Notes under the pieces: model-generated
Told to the model about the DNA's origin: nothing
Databases searched by the model: none
What the model saw: only the letters and a program-made list of their open reading frames with translations
Origin: Acidobacteriota bacterium
GTDB taxonomy: Bacteria > Acidobacteriota > Terriglobia > Acidiferrales > UBA7541
DNA: 64,000 bases
Assembly: GCA_013289585.1 (NCBI GenBank)
Contig: JABCZR010000001.1
Coordinates: forward strand, 465,988-529,987
Direction of reading: 5' to 3'
Translations under genes and position numbers: made by a program
Shown: piece by piece, positions 8,001 through 17,538 of the stretch
How the letters are laid out: each line of letters begins with the position of its first letter
How positions within the stretch are numbered: position 1 is the first letter of the stretch

Positions 8001-10904
8001 TCAGCGAGTAGGCTTCTGAAGAGCAGCGATGCGCTCGGCCACGTCACGGTAGTCGATGTTCATCGCGTAGACCTGGGAAAAACTCTTTAGTGCCGCATCC
8101 TGCTCGCCCGCCGTCTCCTGAGCCACGCCCAAATCATACCGCAAGGCGAGCGTGCTTTCCGGATCATTGCCAGGCGTTTTCAGCGCGCGCTCATACCAGA
8201 TCGCGGCGATCCCCGGCTGGCCCTTTTCCATGAAGGCAAGCCCGAGAAGCGTGCAGCATTGCATGACGTACGGGAACGCGCGGCCGCGCTCCGTGGCTTT
8301 AGCGACTTTCTGGAACTCGCTGATGGCCTCTTCGAGGAGCCCCATTTCGCGGAAAGCGATTCCCAGGTTGTAGTGCGTTTCGAGGTCTTCTTCCTCGGCT
8401 CCCATTTCGCCGAGTTCCGCGCGGAATTCCTCGAACACTTCCTTAAGCGGGCCGGTTTCCACCGGAGAAGGCGGCGTAGCATCGCTTTTCGCCGCAGGCT
8501 TGGGCGGGGCACCGGGCGTCGTTCCTGAAAAGCCCGGGGAGAGCTTGTCCATTCCGAGCCCATCAATCTCGTTTGCGAGATCGGCCAGGAACTGATCGGA
8601 CGCAAAACCGCTGCCCGCCGGTGGCGCGGGAGCGGCATTTTGCGCGACCGGTTCCGGATGGGGAGGTGCGACCGGCGTCTCCGGCGGCTTCTGATCGTAA
8701 GCCGGAACGAGTGGCTCGGGGTCCAGCACCAGTTCGTATTCCTGCTCAAGCTCAAATTCAGGCTCTCCCGCCTTAGCCGCTTTGTGCGGAATTTCGGGGG
8801 CCGCAGGCTTTTCTGCTTCGGTCGCCTGCGGAATCTTCGCGGACACTTCGGCGAACGGAGGCTCTTCTGCCGGCACAGCCGGCGTATCCTCCGCCGGAAC
8901 GCTGGCTGGTTCTTCGCCAATCTCAAACTCTTCGATGGACTCGACTCCGTGCTGCGCTTCCGGAACTGCTGCAGGTTTCGCCGCTTGCACGGAAGGCGCC
9001 TCAACCTTCGCTTCAACTGCGGGCGGCTCCTCGAGGAGAGTGTCCCATTCCTCGGACAGGTCGACTTCCTGTACCTCTTCTTTTTCTTTGACTTCTTCTT
9101 TCACTTCCGGCGGCGCTGGCGCGGCAGCCACCTCGATCGGCTCTGGCTCGGCCTCTTCCACGGGAACCGCAAACTCCGGTGACGGCTCCGCGCTGACTTC
9201 CGGAATCGCAATGTCGTGTGCGCTCTCGGCGGCAGGCTCTTTCGTGGCAGGTGTTGCGCCGGCGGTAGTGCTCGCCAGTTCCGCGTCGGACAGGCCTGCG
9301 GCACGCTGGAAGCGACGGCGCAATTCGCCGAAACGTTCGGAGCTGCGCGCGTCTCCAGCTTGCTGGTGGATTTGTTCAAGTTGTGCGGCGAGTTCGGCGG
9401 TGCGCCGGTCGTCTCCTGCCCCAAGCACGAAGTCCAGAAGCTTCTCGAGTGTCGGCGTATGGCGCGGCGCACGTCGGAGAATGGCTTCAAGCAATCCAAT
9501 GGCTTTTTGGGTCAGCCCGTAGCTGGCGAAGAGATCGACGTCTGTGAGTGATTGTGCGATGAACTTTTGCGTCTCTTCATCCAGCGCAGGTTCCGTGGAA
9601 ACCGCCGCGGCCTTGACTGGGACTTGGGGAGCAGTTTCTTCCGGCTCAGGGCGCAGCTTGGCAGCCGGCGGCTCCGGAAGCTCGGCTTGCAAGTGTTCCT
9701 CAGGAATCTCAGGAGCTTCTTCTTTGCTGAGCAGACCCATCTTGCGGAGAACATTATTGAGTTTGCGCTTGGCCGAATCGCTCTCCGGCTCGCGGTCCAC
9801 GAGCTGCTCGAGGACTTGCTTTGCCCGGTCCAGCTGATTGGCGGCGGAAAGCGCATCGCCTAGGTTTGCAAGCGCGTCCGGCAAACGGAAGGAGTCGCTC
9901 GTGCGGCCATAGAGTTCGACAAGCCATTCGAGCGGTTCGATCTTCCCCGGCATCCCCGCGGCGAGCTCGTTAAGGAGCTTCCCAACGACCTCGTGTTCGC
10001 CCGCGTCGATCATGGGAATGCGCGACTTCTCCAGGATCGCCATGGCTTTTTCGCCCTGCCCCGATCCCAGCAGCGATTCCACTACTTTTTGCATCGGCCC
10101 GAAATTCTTTTCGTCCGCTTCGAAGACGCGCAGCGCCAGCGCCGTTGCTTTATCCCAACTGGAGCTCTTCACATAGAGATCCAGCAGGAGTTCGGTCTGC
10201 TCTCCGCCCTTTTCGAGATCGGGGACTTCGTCGAGAAGTTCCGCGGCCTTCGTCAAATTTCCCTGCGAAGAGTACGAACGCGCTTTGACAATCGTGGCGG
10301 GAAGATTTCCGGGCTCCAGCTTCAGCGCCTTGTCCGCGAGTTTCTCGCACTCGGCATGGTCGCCACGCGCCAGCGCGCGCTGGGCCGCGGAGATGTAGGA
10401 GTCCATGGCCTCTTTGGTCTGGCCCATGGCCTGGTACAAATCGGCGAGCCGTATCTGAATACGAAGATTATCGGGTTCCGCCTGCAGGAGCTTTTTCAGC
10501 AGTCCCACTGCTTCGGGCTGCCGGTTGTTCTTCAGGTGGATTTCCGCCAGCTGGAGAAAGAGAGGCCGCGCTTCGCTCATCACCCCTTGTTGCACGTACA
10601 GGTCGGCCAGCTTTTCCAGGGGCCGGATCTCTTCCGGCGCAAGCTTGGCAATTCGCTTGTAGACGGCAATCGCTTTGGTCAGAAAACCGTCACCGACGAA
10701 GATTTGCGCCAGCCGTTCGAAATAGTCGATCGCCTGGAAAGTTTCGCCTTGGCGAATATACAGCTCGCCGATGGTCATCAGCGTGACCTGATCGCGCGGC
10801 TCGAACTTCAAAATTTGCTGGTATTCGGCGATAGCCTGGGCGACTTTGCCCTGGTTCAGCAACTTCTGCGCGGCTTCGACGTTCTTACTCTTGTTATAGG
10901 CCAT
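8001..10904 (-). CDS. Large tetratricopeptide-repeat protein
   Basis: A 967-aa protein with no signal peptide. The N-terminal third is a TPR solenoid, with repeats such as AIAEYQQILKFEPRD, AIDYFERLAQIF and AVGLLKKLLQAEPDN. A long Pro/Glu/Ala-rich, probably disordered and strongly acidic linker spans about residues 570-810. A second TPR block (about 825-960; THYNLGIAFREMGLLEEAI, SFSQVYAMNIDYRDV) ends the chain. This is a scaffold architecture, with helical arms tethered by an acidic linker. Similar acidobacterial and myxobacterial TPR proteins are often linked to surface motility or secretion, but nothing nearby confirms this. Confidence 0.9.
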   Translation of the reverse strand: MAYNKSKNVEAAQKLLNQGKVAQAIAEYQQILKFEPRDQVTLMTIGELYIRQGETFQAIDYFERLAQIFVGDGFLTKAIAVYKRIAKLAPEEIRPLEKLADLYVQQGVMSEARPLFLQLAEIHLKNNRQPEAVGLLKKLLQAEPDNLRIQIRLADLYQAMGQTKEAMDSYISAAQRALARGDHAECEKLADKALKLEPGNLPATIVKARSYSSQGNLTKAAELLDEVPDLEKGGEQTELLLDLYVKSSSWDKATALALRVFEADEKNFGPMQKVVESLLGSGQGEKAMAILEKSRIPMIDAGEHEVVGKLLNELAAGMPGKIEPLEWLVELYGRTSDSFRLPDALANLGDALSAANQLDRAKQVLEQLVDREPESDSAKRKLNNVLRKMGLLSKEEAPEIPEEHLQAELPEPPAAKLRPEPEETAPQVPVKAAAVSTEPALDEETQKFIAQSLTDVDLFASYGLTQKAIGLLEAILRRAPRHTPTLEKLLDFVLGAGDDRRTAELAAQLEQIHQQAGDARSSERFGELRRRFQRAAGLSDAELASTTAGATPATKEPAAESAHDIAIPEVSAEPSPEFAVPVEEAEPEPIEVAAAPAPPEVKEEVKEKEEVQEVDLSEEWDTLLEEPPAVEAKVEAPSVQAAKPAAVPEAQHGVESIEEFEIGEEPASVPAEDTPAVPAEEPPFAEVSAKIPQATEAEKPAAPEIPHKAAKAGEPEFELEQEYELVLDPEPLVPAYDQKPPETPVAPPHPEPVAQNAAPAPPAGSGFASDQFLADLANEIDGLGMDKLSPGFSGTTPGAPPKPAAKSDATPPSPVETGPLKEVFEEFRAELGEMGAEEEDLETHYNLGIAFREMGLLEEAISEFQKVAKATERGRAFPYVMQCCTLLGLAFMEKGQPGIAAIWYERALKTPGNDPESTLALRYDLGVAQETAGEQDAALKSFSQVYAMNIDYRDVAERIAALQKPTR

Positions 10905-11221
10905 ACGCGAACAGAGACAAGTCTCCCACTGGAGCGCGCCCCGGGCGTTCTCCTCATCTTGCTACGGCGTCTGAACGAGCCGCAACGCTACCTGGTAACG
11001 CTAACAGGCCGGAAAAAGCCAAGTCAATGAACCCAGAACCTATTGTGAGCAGGCAGTTATCCCCTTACAAACCAGGAAACTCGACAGCGAATACCAGGCG
11101 AAGCGCGGCAGGAACTGCTTTTCCCTCTCTTTTCTCGCCTTCAAGCTCCTGCGCAAACCAGCCGCTCCCCAGTGGTGATAACATCCGGGGATATTACTCG
11201 TGCAGCCTGGGGGAAGATTTC
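10905..11221. other. Divergent intergenic region
   Basis: 317 bp separate the divergent TPR and TIM-barrel genes and must hold both promoters. No gene-like reading frame or strong hairpin is visible. Confidence 0.4.
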
Positions 11222-12205
11222 ATGACCGTGTCTCCATCCCGTCGCAATTTTCTTACCGCTCTCGGTGGAGTGGCCGCTGCCTCGCTCTTTTCATCCCAAG
11301 TCAAACCAGCTTTCCCTCTCCCGGTTTCCAAGGGCCCTTTCAAACTTTCCATCATCACTGATGAGATCAGCCAGGACCTCGGTCACGCTTTGGAAATCGC
11401 CACGAAAGAGTTTGGGCTGGCCTTCGTCGAGCTCCGCAGCATGTGGAACAAGAACATCATCAATCTGGATGAAAAAGAAATTGCCGAAGCGCAAAGACTC
11501 TTGAAGAAGTCTTCCCTTCAGGTCACGGACATCGCCAGCCCACTCCTCAAAACCGATTGCCCGGGAGCTCCGAAATCAAAGTACAGCCCGGAAAAGCCTC
11601 AGTTCGGCGCTGATTTTCCTTTTGAGAAACAAGGCGAAGTCCTGGAGCGCTCTGTCGCAGCCGCCAAGGCTTTTGGAACTACTCGCGTGAGGTGCTTCGA
11701 TTTCTGGCGGCTGGAAAACCAGGAGCCTTTTCGCGCTGCCATCAACGAGGTCCTTCGTAAGACCGCTGCGGATGCGGCGAAGGACGGCATAACTCTCCTT
11801 CTCGAGAATGAATTTGCCTGCAATACCGCGACCGGTGCGGAAGCTGCCCGTACATTGCACGCCGTCCAGTCGCCCAATCTCCTGCTGAACTGGGATCCCG
11901 GCAATGCGGCCTACCGTGGTGAAATTGCTTTTCCGAACGGGTTCGAGAAACTTCCCAAGGAACGCATCGGCCATGTGCACTGTAAAGATGTAGTGCGCAA
12001 ACCCGATGGTTCCTACGAATGGGCCGCCATGGGCCGCGGAATTATCGATTACGTCGGCCAGTTCCGGGCCTTGGTTCAAGACGGGTACCACGGAGCCATG
12101 AGTCTGGAAACCCACTGGAACGGCGGAGGCTCGCCGGAAGAATCCTCGCGGCAGAGCATGGCGGGATGGAAGGAACTGTTGGCCAAGGCCGGCGCACTCT
12201 CCTAA
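11222..12205 (+). CDS. Tat-exported sugar phosphate isomerase/epimerase-like TIM barrel
   Basis: A 327-aa protein of the xylose isomerase-like (AP endonuclease 2) TIM-barrel superfamily (PF01261). A twin-arginine signal SRRNFLTALGG occupies residues 6-16, so it is folded and exported with any metal already bound. Candidate metal/acid residues are FVELRSMW, LLLENEFAC, LNWDPGNA, GHVHCKDV and MSLETHW, the usual E/D/H/E distribution. The start is ATG 11222, with GGGGGA about 7 nt upstream. The substrate is unknown; secreted members are common next to sugar-processing genes, but this one is isolated. Confidence 0.88.
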   Translation: MTVSPSRRNFLTALGGVAAASLFSSQVKPAFPLPVSKGPFKLSIITDEISQDLGHALEIATKEFGLAFVELRSMWNKNIINLDEKEIAEAQRLLKKSSLQVTDIASPLLKTDCPGAPKSKYSPEKPQFGADFPFEKQGEVLERSVAAAKAFGTTRVRCFDFWRLENQEPFRAAINEVLRKTAADAAKDGITLLLENEFACNTATGAEAARTLHAVQSPNLLLNWDPGNAAYRGEIAFPNGFEKLPKERIGHVHCKDVVRKPDGSYEWAAMGRGIIDYVGQFRALVQDGYHGAMSLETHWNGGGSPEESSRQSMAGWKELLAKAGALS

Positions 12206-12300
12206 AAGAGGCGGACGCCTGCTTGGCGAGAGTGCCTCCGGCAGACAGCTTTCGGCGCGCGGACCACCCCCTCGCGGCCGCCTAGTGCAAAAACACAGCG

Positions 12301-12954
12301 CTAGATTTCGAGTGGAAGAGTCGCCTGCGTCGCGCCCGTGGCCCAGCATCCCGATTCGCGCACCGGAGCGAACGAATAGCGGTGAAGTGGCGTCGGGCCG
12401 TACACCCTCAGCGCTTCGAGATGATCAGGAGTTCCATAACCCTTGTGGCGGCCGAGGCCGTACTGTGGGTAGACGGCGTCCCATTCCGCCATGCGCGCGT
12501 CACGATGCGTTTTCGCCAGGATGGATGCAGCCGCGATGGAAACGCTTCGCGCATCGCCCTTGATCAATGATTTCTGCTCGATCAGCACGTCCAGCTCCAT
12601 GGCATCAATCAGTAAGTAGTCGGGCGACGTGGTGAGTTGCTGCAGTGCGGCGGTCATGGCCTGGCGGCTGGCTTGATAAATATTCCAGGCGTCGATCCTT
12701 TGGGAATCTATTTCGGCGATCGCCCACGCGATGGCGTGCTCCCGAATGCGTAAGGCCAGCTCCGTGCGGCGATCGGCCGGCAGTTTTTTCGAATCGTCCA
12801 GCCCGACGATTCGCCTCTTCGGATTCAGTATCACCGCGGCGGCCACCACCGGACCAAACAGCGCACCGCGGCCGGCTTCATCAATGCCGGCGATGCGTGT
12901 CCAGCCCATTTGGCGCGCCGCTCGCTCGAAACGGGAAGAGCAGAGTCGGCTCAT
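12301..12954 (-). CDS. rnhB: Ribonuclease HII
   Basis: Removes RNA, including single ribonucleotides, from RNA-DNA hybrids in the cytosol. The 217-aa length is typical. The catalytic DEDD set is recognisable: GIDEAGRGALFGPV, LLIDAMEL and ILAKTHRDARM. The usual GRGPLAGPV is replaced here by GRGALFGPV, and DSKKL is intact. The start is ATG 12954; the frame is open to 13185 but that extension looks non-coding. It is the distal member of the separated ffh-rpsP-khpA-rimM-trmD-rplS-rnhB series. Confidence 0.95.
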   Translation of the reverse strand: MSRLCSSRFERAARQMGWTRIAGIDEAGRGALFGPVVAAAVILNPKRRIVGLDDSKKLPADRRTELALRIREHAIAWAIAEIDSQRIDAWNIYQASRQAMTAALQQLTTSPDYLLIDAMELDVLIEQKSLIKGDARSVSIAAASILAKTHRDARMAEWDAVYPQYGLGRHKGYGTPDHLEALRVYGPTPLHRYSFAPVRESGCWATGATQATLPLEI

Positions 12955-13127
12955 AATTTTTTGCTTGGCCTCGATTGTGCCCGGGGCGATTCTAGCATGC
13001 CGATGTCCTGTATTCTCCCGGTGGTTTCCTTGACTGTGCTGCGGCCTGCGTGCCACGATACCGCGTCGTTTGCTTCCGACTCCCGGCAAAATCCGAGTTT
13101 CGACTTCTCCTGAAGAGGACGTGCCTG

Positions 13128-15212
13128 ATGAATGAGCTAACGTACGGCAAGAACGATCGTGGCCCCGCATCCTTTCGATCTTCAATGAACGCTCTGCTGC
13201 GCGCGACGTTCGTTGCTCTATTTAGCGTTGCGCTGGGATTTTTTGGAGCCGCTTCTCTCTCTGCGCAATCTCGCAAAATCGAGTTAAGCGACCTGGCCAA
13301 AATCGCTTCCGTATCCGATCCGCAGATTTCTCCCGACGGAAAATCCATCGTCTTTGTGGTTTCGCGCCCGAACCTCGAGGAGGATCGCAGCGATCGCCAG
13401 CTTGTCCTGATGGATATCGCCACGACGACGCAACACGTGCTCACCTACGATCGCCGTGGTGTGGGCTCGCCGCGCTGGTCACCCAACGGCGACCGTTTGG
13501 CATTCGTCGCCGTTGACGGAGCCGGCAAAGAAGCGAAGCCGCAGGTTTTTGTTTTGTCCATGACCGGCGGTGAAGCTCGAAAAATTACCGATGCTCCCAG
13601 CGGCATCGAACAGTTCGCCTGGCGGCCCAACGGTCACGAGATCGCCTACGTTGCCTCCGACGAGCCCGAGAACAAAAAGGAAATCGAGAAGCATCACGAC
13701 GCCTTCGAAGTCGGTGACAACGATTTTCTCGCCACCGAAGCCGCCCTGCCCTCTCACATCTGGATTCTTCCCGCAGACGGCGGAAAAGCTAAGCGGCTCA
13801 CTTCCGGCGCCTGGAGCTTGCCAAAAAGCGCTCCGCCCAGTTCGCCGGCTTCTCCCATCTCCTGGTCCCCCGATGGCAAGTGGTTGTTGTTTACCCGACA
13901 GGAGCATCCCCATCAGGGTGACGCTGACTTGACCACGCTTCAAATTCTGAACGTCGACACGGGCGAAATTCGTAAGCTCACCAAACACGAAAAGTTCGAA
14001 AGCTTTGGCCTCTTCTCTCCCGACGGTGCACGCGTGGCGTACTGGTATCCGCGCGACAGCGATCCCAACAATGAAATCGAGATTTTTGTAACGCAAACCA
14101 GCGGCGGCGACGGTGCCGACGTCACGCGCGCCATCGACCACGACATTCAACGCGTAATCTGGATGCCGGACGGCAATTCACTTCTGGTGGGCGGCCATGA
14201 CGGAACGACCACCTCGCTCTGGCTGCAGCCGTTGAGCGGCGCGGCAAAAAAGCTTGCGCTCGGTGATATCAGCCCTTCCTGGGGATTCTGGGTGGACGCC
14301 TTCGTCGGCCGCAAGGGCGATATCGCCTTCACGGGAAGCACGCCGACGCAGCCCTCCGAGTTGTACTACATGACGTCCGCAAACGACTCCCCCAAGCGCC
14401 TCACGAACTTCAATCATGAAATCTCTACTCTCGCGCTCGGCAAGACCGAACGATTCGAATGGAAAGGCCCCGACAATTTTCAGGAAGATGGCGTGCTCGT
14501 CTACCCGCCGGATTTCAAGAAAGACAGAAAATATCCCTTGGTGCTGATTATTCACGGCGGCCCGCAGGCCTCTACGACGACACAATTCAGTTTGCTTCCT
14601 CAGCTCATGGCCGCTCAGGGCTTCGTGGTTTTCGAGCCCAACTACCGCGGCAGCGACAACATCAGCAACGCCTATCAGCGCGCCATTTGGAATGATGCCG
14701 GCGACGGCCCCGGCCGCGACGTCATCGCGGGCATCGATGCTCTCAAAAAGCTCGGCTTCATCGACGAATCCAAAATCGGCGTGACCGGCTGGTCCTACGG
14801 CGGATACATGACTTCCTGGCTCATCGGCCACTATCAAATCTGGAAGGCCGCGGTTGCCGGCGCCCCGGTTACCGACCTCTACGACGAATACAATCTCTCC
14901 GACGGCAATGTCGGCGATCGCTACCAATTCAATGGCTCGCCCTACGTCGGAGACAATCTCAAGGACTATCGCGCGCAATCTCCCATCACCTACGCCGCGC
15001 AAATGAAAACTCCCACTCTCATCCTCCACGATACCGGCGACGCCCGCGTCACCGTCTCGCAGGGCTACTCCCTCTACCACGCCCTCAAAGACAATGGCGT
15101 TCCCGTGAAGTTCATCGCCTTCCCCGTTCCCGGACACTTTCCCGGCGATCCCGTTCGCACCATGGATGCGTTCCGCTACTGGATCGATTGGATGAACAAA
15201 TACTTGAAGTAG
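13128..15212 (+). CDS. Secreted S9 family peptidase (first of a tandem pair)
   Basis: A 694-aa exported serine peptidase of the prolyl oligopeptidase/acylaminoacyl-peptidase type. A signal sequence (LFSVALGFFGAASLSAQS) leads into a beta-propeller of TolB/PD40-type repeats, each with an SPDGK or SPNGD motif. The C-terminal alpha/beta hydrolase domain carries the nucleophile in GWSYGGYM, the acid in LHDTGDARV and the histidine in PVPGHFPGD. The start is ATG 13128, with GAAGAGG about 9 nt upstream; ATG 13185 would give a shorter signal n-region. Expected role: trimming oligopeptides in the periplasm. It is divergent from rnhB and followed 84 nt later by a paralogue. Confidence 0.93.
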   Translation: MNELTYGKNDRGPASFRSSMNALLRATFVALFSVALGFFGAASLSAQSRKIELSDLAKIASVSDPQISPDGKSIVFVVSRPNLEEDRSDRQLVLMDIATTTQHVLTYDRRGVGSPRWSPNGDRLAFVAVDGAGKEAKPQVFVLSMTGGEARKITDAPSGIEQFAWRPNGHEIAYVASDEPENKKEIEKHHDAFEVGDNDFLATEAALPSHIWILPADGGKAKRLTSGAWSLPKSAPPSSPASPISWSPDGKWLLFTRQEHPHQGDADLTTLQILNVDTGEIRKLTKHEKFESFGLFSPDGARVAYWYPRDSDPNNEIEIFVTQTSGGDGADVTRAIDHDIQRVIWMPDGNSLLVGGHDGTTTSLWLQPLSGAAKKLALGDISPSWGFWVDAFVGRKGDIAFTGSTPTQPSELYYMTSANDSPKRLTNFNHEISTLALGKTERFEWKGPDNFQEDGVLVYPPDFKKDRKYPLVLIIHGGPQASTTTQFSLLPQLMAAQGFVVFEPNYRGSDNISNAYQRAIWNDAGDGPGRDVIAGIDALKKLGFIDESKIGVTGWSYGGYMTSWLIGHYQIWKAAVAGAPVTDLYDEYNLSDGNVGDRYQFNGSPYVGDNLKDYRAQSPITYAAQMKTPTLILHDTGDARVTVSQGYSLYHALKDNGVPVKFIAFPVPGHFPGDPVRTMDAFRYWIDWMNKYLK

Positions 15213-15296
15213 AACCTTTCCGGCTGCACTTCGAAGCCATGCGAAAAATAAGCTACGGCTGAACACATCTTTCCGAAATTCTTGGGAGAATATTCC

Positions 15297-17369
15297 ATGC
15301 GCCTGCGACTTTATCTGAACCTTCCCCGGACCGGCTTGTGCATCGCTTGCACCTTGGCGCTGCTCGCCATGGCTCCTTCCGGCGCAGCACAAGGATTTTC
15401 CAGCGCCGACATTTATCAGTTGCGTTCCGTCGGCGGCGTGCAGCTATCGCCCGACGGCCGCCGCATCGCCTACACCGTCGTTATGCGCGACCGCCCCGGC
15501 CGCCCCTACGGCCAACTTTGGATCATGGATCTTGCCACCCAGAAATCCGCGCGCATCGGCGGCGACAAAGACGGTGGCGGTGCTCCTCTTTTTTCCCCCG
15601 ACGGCAAATGGTTCGCCTTTGCCGGAAGGCAAGGCGAGAACTCCGGGCTCTTCATCGCGCACGCGGATGGCTCCAACGTCACCTTTCTCACTTCCTGGAG
15701 CGGCACCAACAGCCCGCTTCCCGGCACGGGCAAAGACGTGGCCTGGTCGCCCGACGGCAAGCAACTCGCGTATATTTCCGCGACCCCCGGCTCAGCGGCT
15801 GCCGGCGCGAATAGCGATCCCATGGTCATCACGCGCTATCTTTACAAGCCGGACGCCGGCGAAGGCATGACCCGCTTCAACGACAATCAGCGCCTGCACA
15901 TTTTCACCGTCGACGTGGCCACGAAAAAAGTGCAGCAACTCACCAAGGGCGACTTCGATGAGCATTCCATCGATTGGTCTCCTGACGGCAAGGAGATCCT
16001 CTTCGCTTCGAATCGCGAGCCGAATCAGGATGAGTTTTTCAATTACGACATTTTCGCCCTGCAAGTCGCTGACAATAGCATTCGCCGCCTCACCGCCACC
16101 GAATACACCGAATACGAGCCGCTCTGGTCCCCCGACGGCAAACACATCGTCTATCGCGGCACGCGCCGCGGCGTCACCGATCGTGAAACCACCATGGAAG
16201 ACACTCACGTCTGGGTCATGAACGCTGACGGCAGCGACCGCCGTGAAATCGGCGCCGTCCTCGACAATCGGCAGGGCACGCCGCAGTGGGCCCCGGATGG
16301 CCGCGCCGTTTACTTCACCGTCCAGGAGCGCGGTAGCGTCCGTCTCGTGCGTCTCCCGATTGCGGGCGGCAAGCCGGAATATGTGGTGAAAGATACCGGG
16401 AGCGTTGCCGGTTGGTCCGTCGGCAAGGATGGCACGCTCGCCTACAGCTTCACTTCACCGCGCGACGCGGCCGAACTTTTTCTAAAGACCGGTGACGGCG
16501 CGGCCCGCAAGCTCACCGATTTGAATGCTCAGCTTTTCGCCGGAAAACAATTCGCCGAAGTCGAATCCTTCACCTTCACCAGTAACGACAACAAATTTGA
16601 AGTCGAAGCCTTCCTCACCAAGCCGCTCGGCATGACTGCCGCCTCGAAGCATCCGCTCATCGTGAACATTCACGGCGGCCCGCACGGCCAGAACGGCCCC
16701 GCATTCAATATCAAAAATCAGGTCTACGCCGCGCATGGCTACGCCGTCTTGAACGTCAACTATCGCGGCTCTACCGGTTACGGCCAGAAGTTCGCCGACG
16801 CTGTCTTTGGCGATCAGGATGGCAACGAAGCCCAGGACGTTTTGTACGGCGTCAGCGCGGCGGTCCGGCGCAACCTGTGGATCGATCGCGAGCGCATGGG
16901 CATCGAGGGCGTCAGCTACGGCGGCCAATTGACCGAGTGGCTCATCACCCAGACCAACGAATTCAAAGCCGCCATTCCCACCGCCGGCATCGTCAATCTC
17001 ATCAGCTACAACTACATGACCTACTACAATCAGTATGAAGAAATGGAATTCGGCCAGTTCCTCCACCAGGGCAATTTGATGGATGTCGCCTGGGAGCGCT
17101 CCGCCCTGAAGCACGTGGCCGGCGCGCACACGCCGACTCTGATTTTGCACGGCGAAAACGACAACGACGTGCCCATCGCCGAAGCCGAGCAATTCTTCAT
17201 CGCTCTCAAGGACGTCGGAACCGAAACCGTTTTCGTCCGCTACCCCCGCGAAGGCCACGGCCTCAGCGAACCCAAGCATGTCGTCGATTCCATAGACCGC
17301 TCTATCGCCTGGTACGAAACGCATTTCCCCAAGCCCGCCGCCGAGAGCATCACCAACGTCCAACCCTGA
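15297..17369 (+). CDS. Secreted S9 family peptidase (second of a tandem pair)
   Basis: A 690-aa exported serine peptidase with the same architecture as its upstream neighbour: a signal peptide ending SGAAQ, a PD40-like propeller (LSPDGRRIAY, SPDGKWFAF, WSPDGKEILF, WAPDGRAVYF) and an alpha/beta hydrolase domain. Nucleophile in GVSYGGQL, acid in HGENDNDVP, histidine in REGHGLSE. YGGQ instead of the sibling's YGGYM suggests a different S1' environment and substrate preference. The start is ATG 15297, with GGGAGAA upstream. The pair probably arose by an old tandem duplication. Confidence 0.93.
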   Translation: MRLRLYLNLPRTGLCIACTLALLAMAPSGAAQGFSSADIYQLRSVGGVQLSPDGRRIAYTVVMRDRPGRPYGQLWIMDLATQKSARIGGDKDGGGAPLFSPDGKWFAFAGRQGENSGLFIAHADGSNVTFLTSWSGTNSPLPGTGKDVAWSPDGKQLAYISATPGSAAAGANSDPMVITRYLYKPDAGEGMTRFNDNQRLHIFTVDVATKKVQQLTKGDFDEHSIDWSPDGKEILFASNREPNQDEFFNYDIFALQVADNSIRRLTATEYTEYEPLWSPDGKHIVYRGTRRGVTDRETTMEDTHVWVMNADGSDRREIGAVLDNRQGTPQWAPDGRAVYFTVQERGSVRLVRLPIAGGKPEYVVKDTGSVAGWSVGKDGTLAYSFTSPRDAAELFLKTGDGAARKLTDLNAQLFAGKQFAEVESFTFTSNDNKFEVEAFLTKPLGMTAASKHPLIVNIHGGPHGQNGPAFNIKNQVYAAHGYAVLNVNYRGSTGYGQKFADAVFGDQDGNEAQDVLYGVSAAVRRNLWIDRERMGIEGVSYGGQLTEWLITQTNEFKAAIPTAGIVNLISYNYMTYYNQYEEMEFGQFLHQGNLMDVAWERSALKHVAGAHTPTLILHGENDNDVPIAEAEQFFIALKDVGTETVFVRYPREGHGLSEPKHVVDSIDRSIAWYETHFPKPAAESITNVQP

Positions 17370-17538
17370 CAGCCCGGAAAGGCAAAAAGAAACACAGCCC
17401 CAATTTCTGGTAGTGCGTCAGTTTCCGATAATCCGACTAACCAAGAGTTGACCGTTGCTGCACTCAAGGCTCTTTCAATCTCACCACAATCCTTGACGAG
17501 TTTTAGACTGGTTGGATCAAGAATTGAGTGAGCGAACT

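Noticed and set aside
9993..11030. A long plus-strand frame opposite the TPR gene
   Set aside because: It mirrors the TPR coding periodicity on the other strand and has no start signal or motif.
14178..15392. A 404-codon minus-strand frame opposite the first S9 peptidase
   Set aside because: Antisense shadow: Val/Gly/Glu-rich with no domain, while the sense strand has a full catalytic triad.
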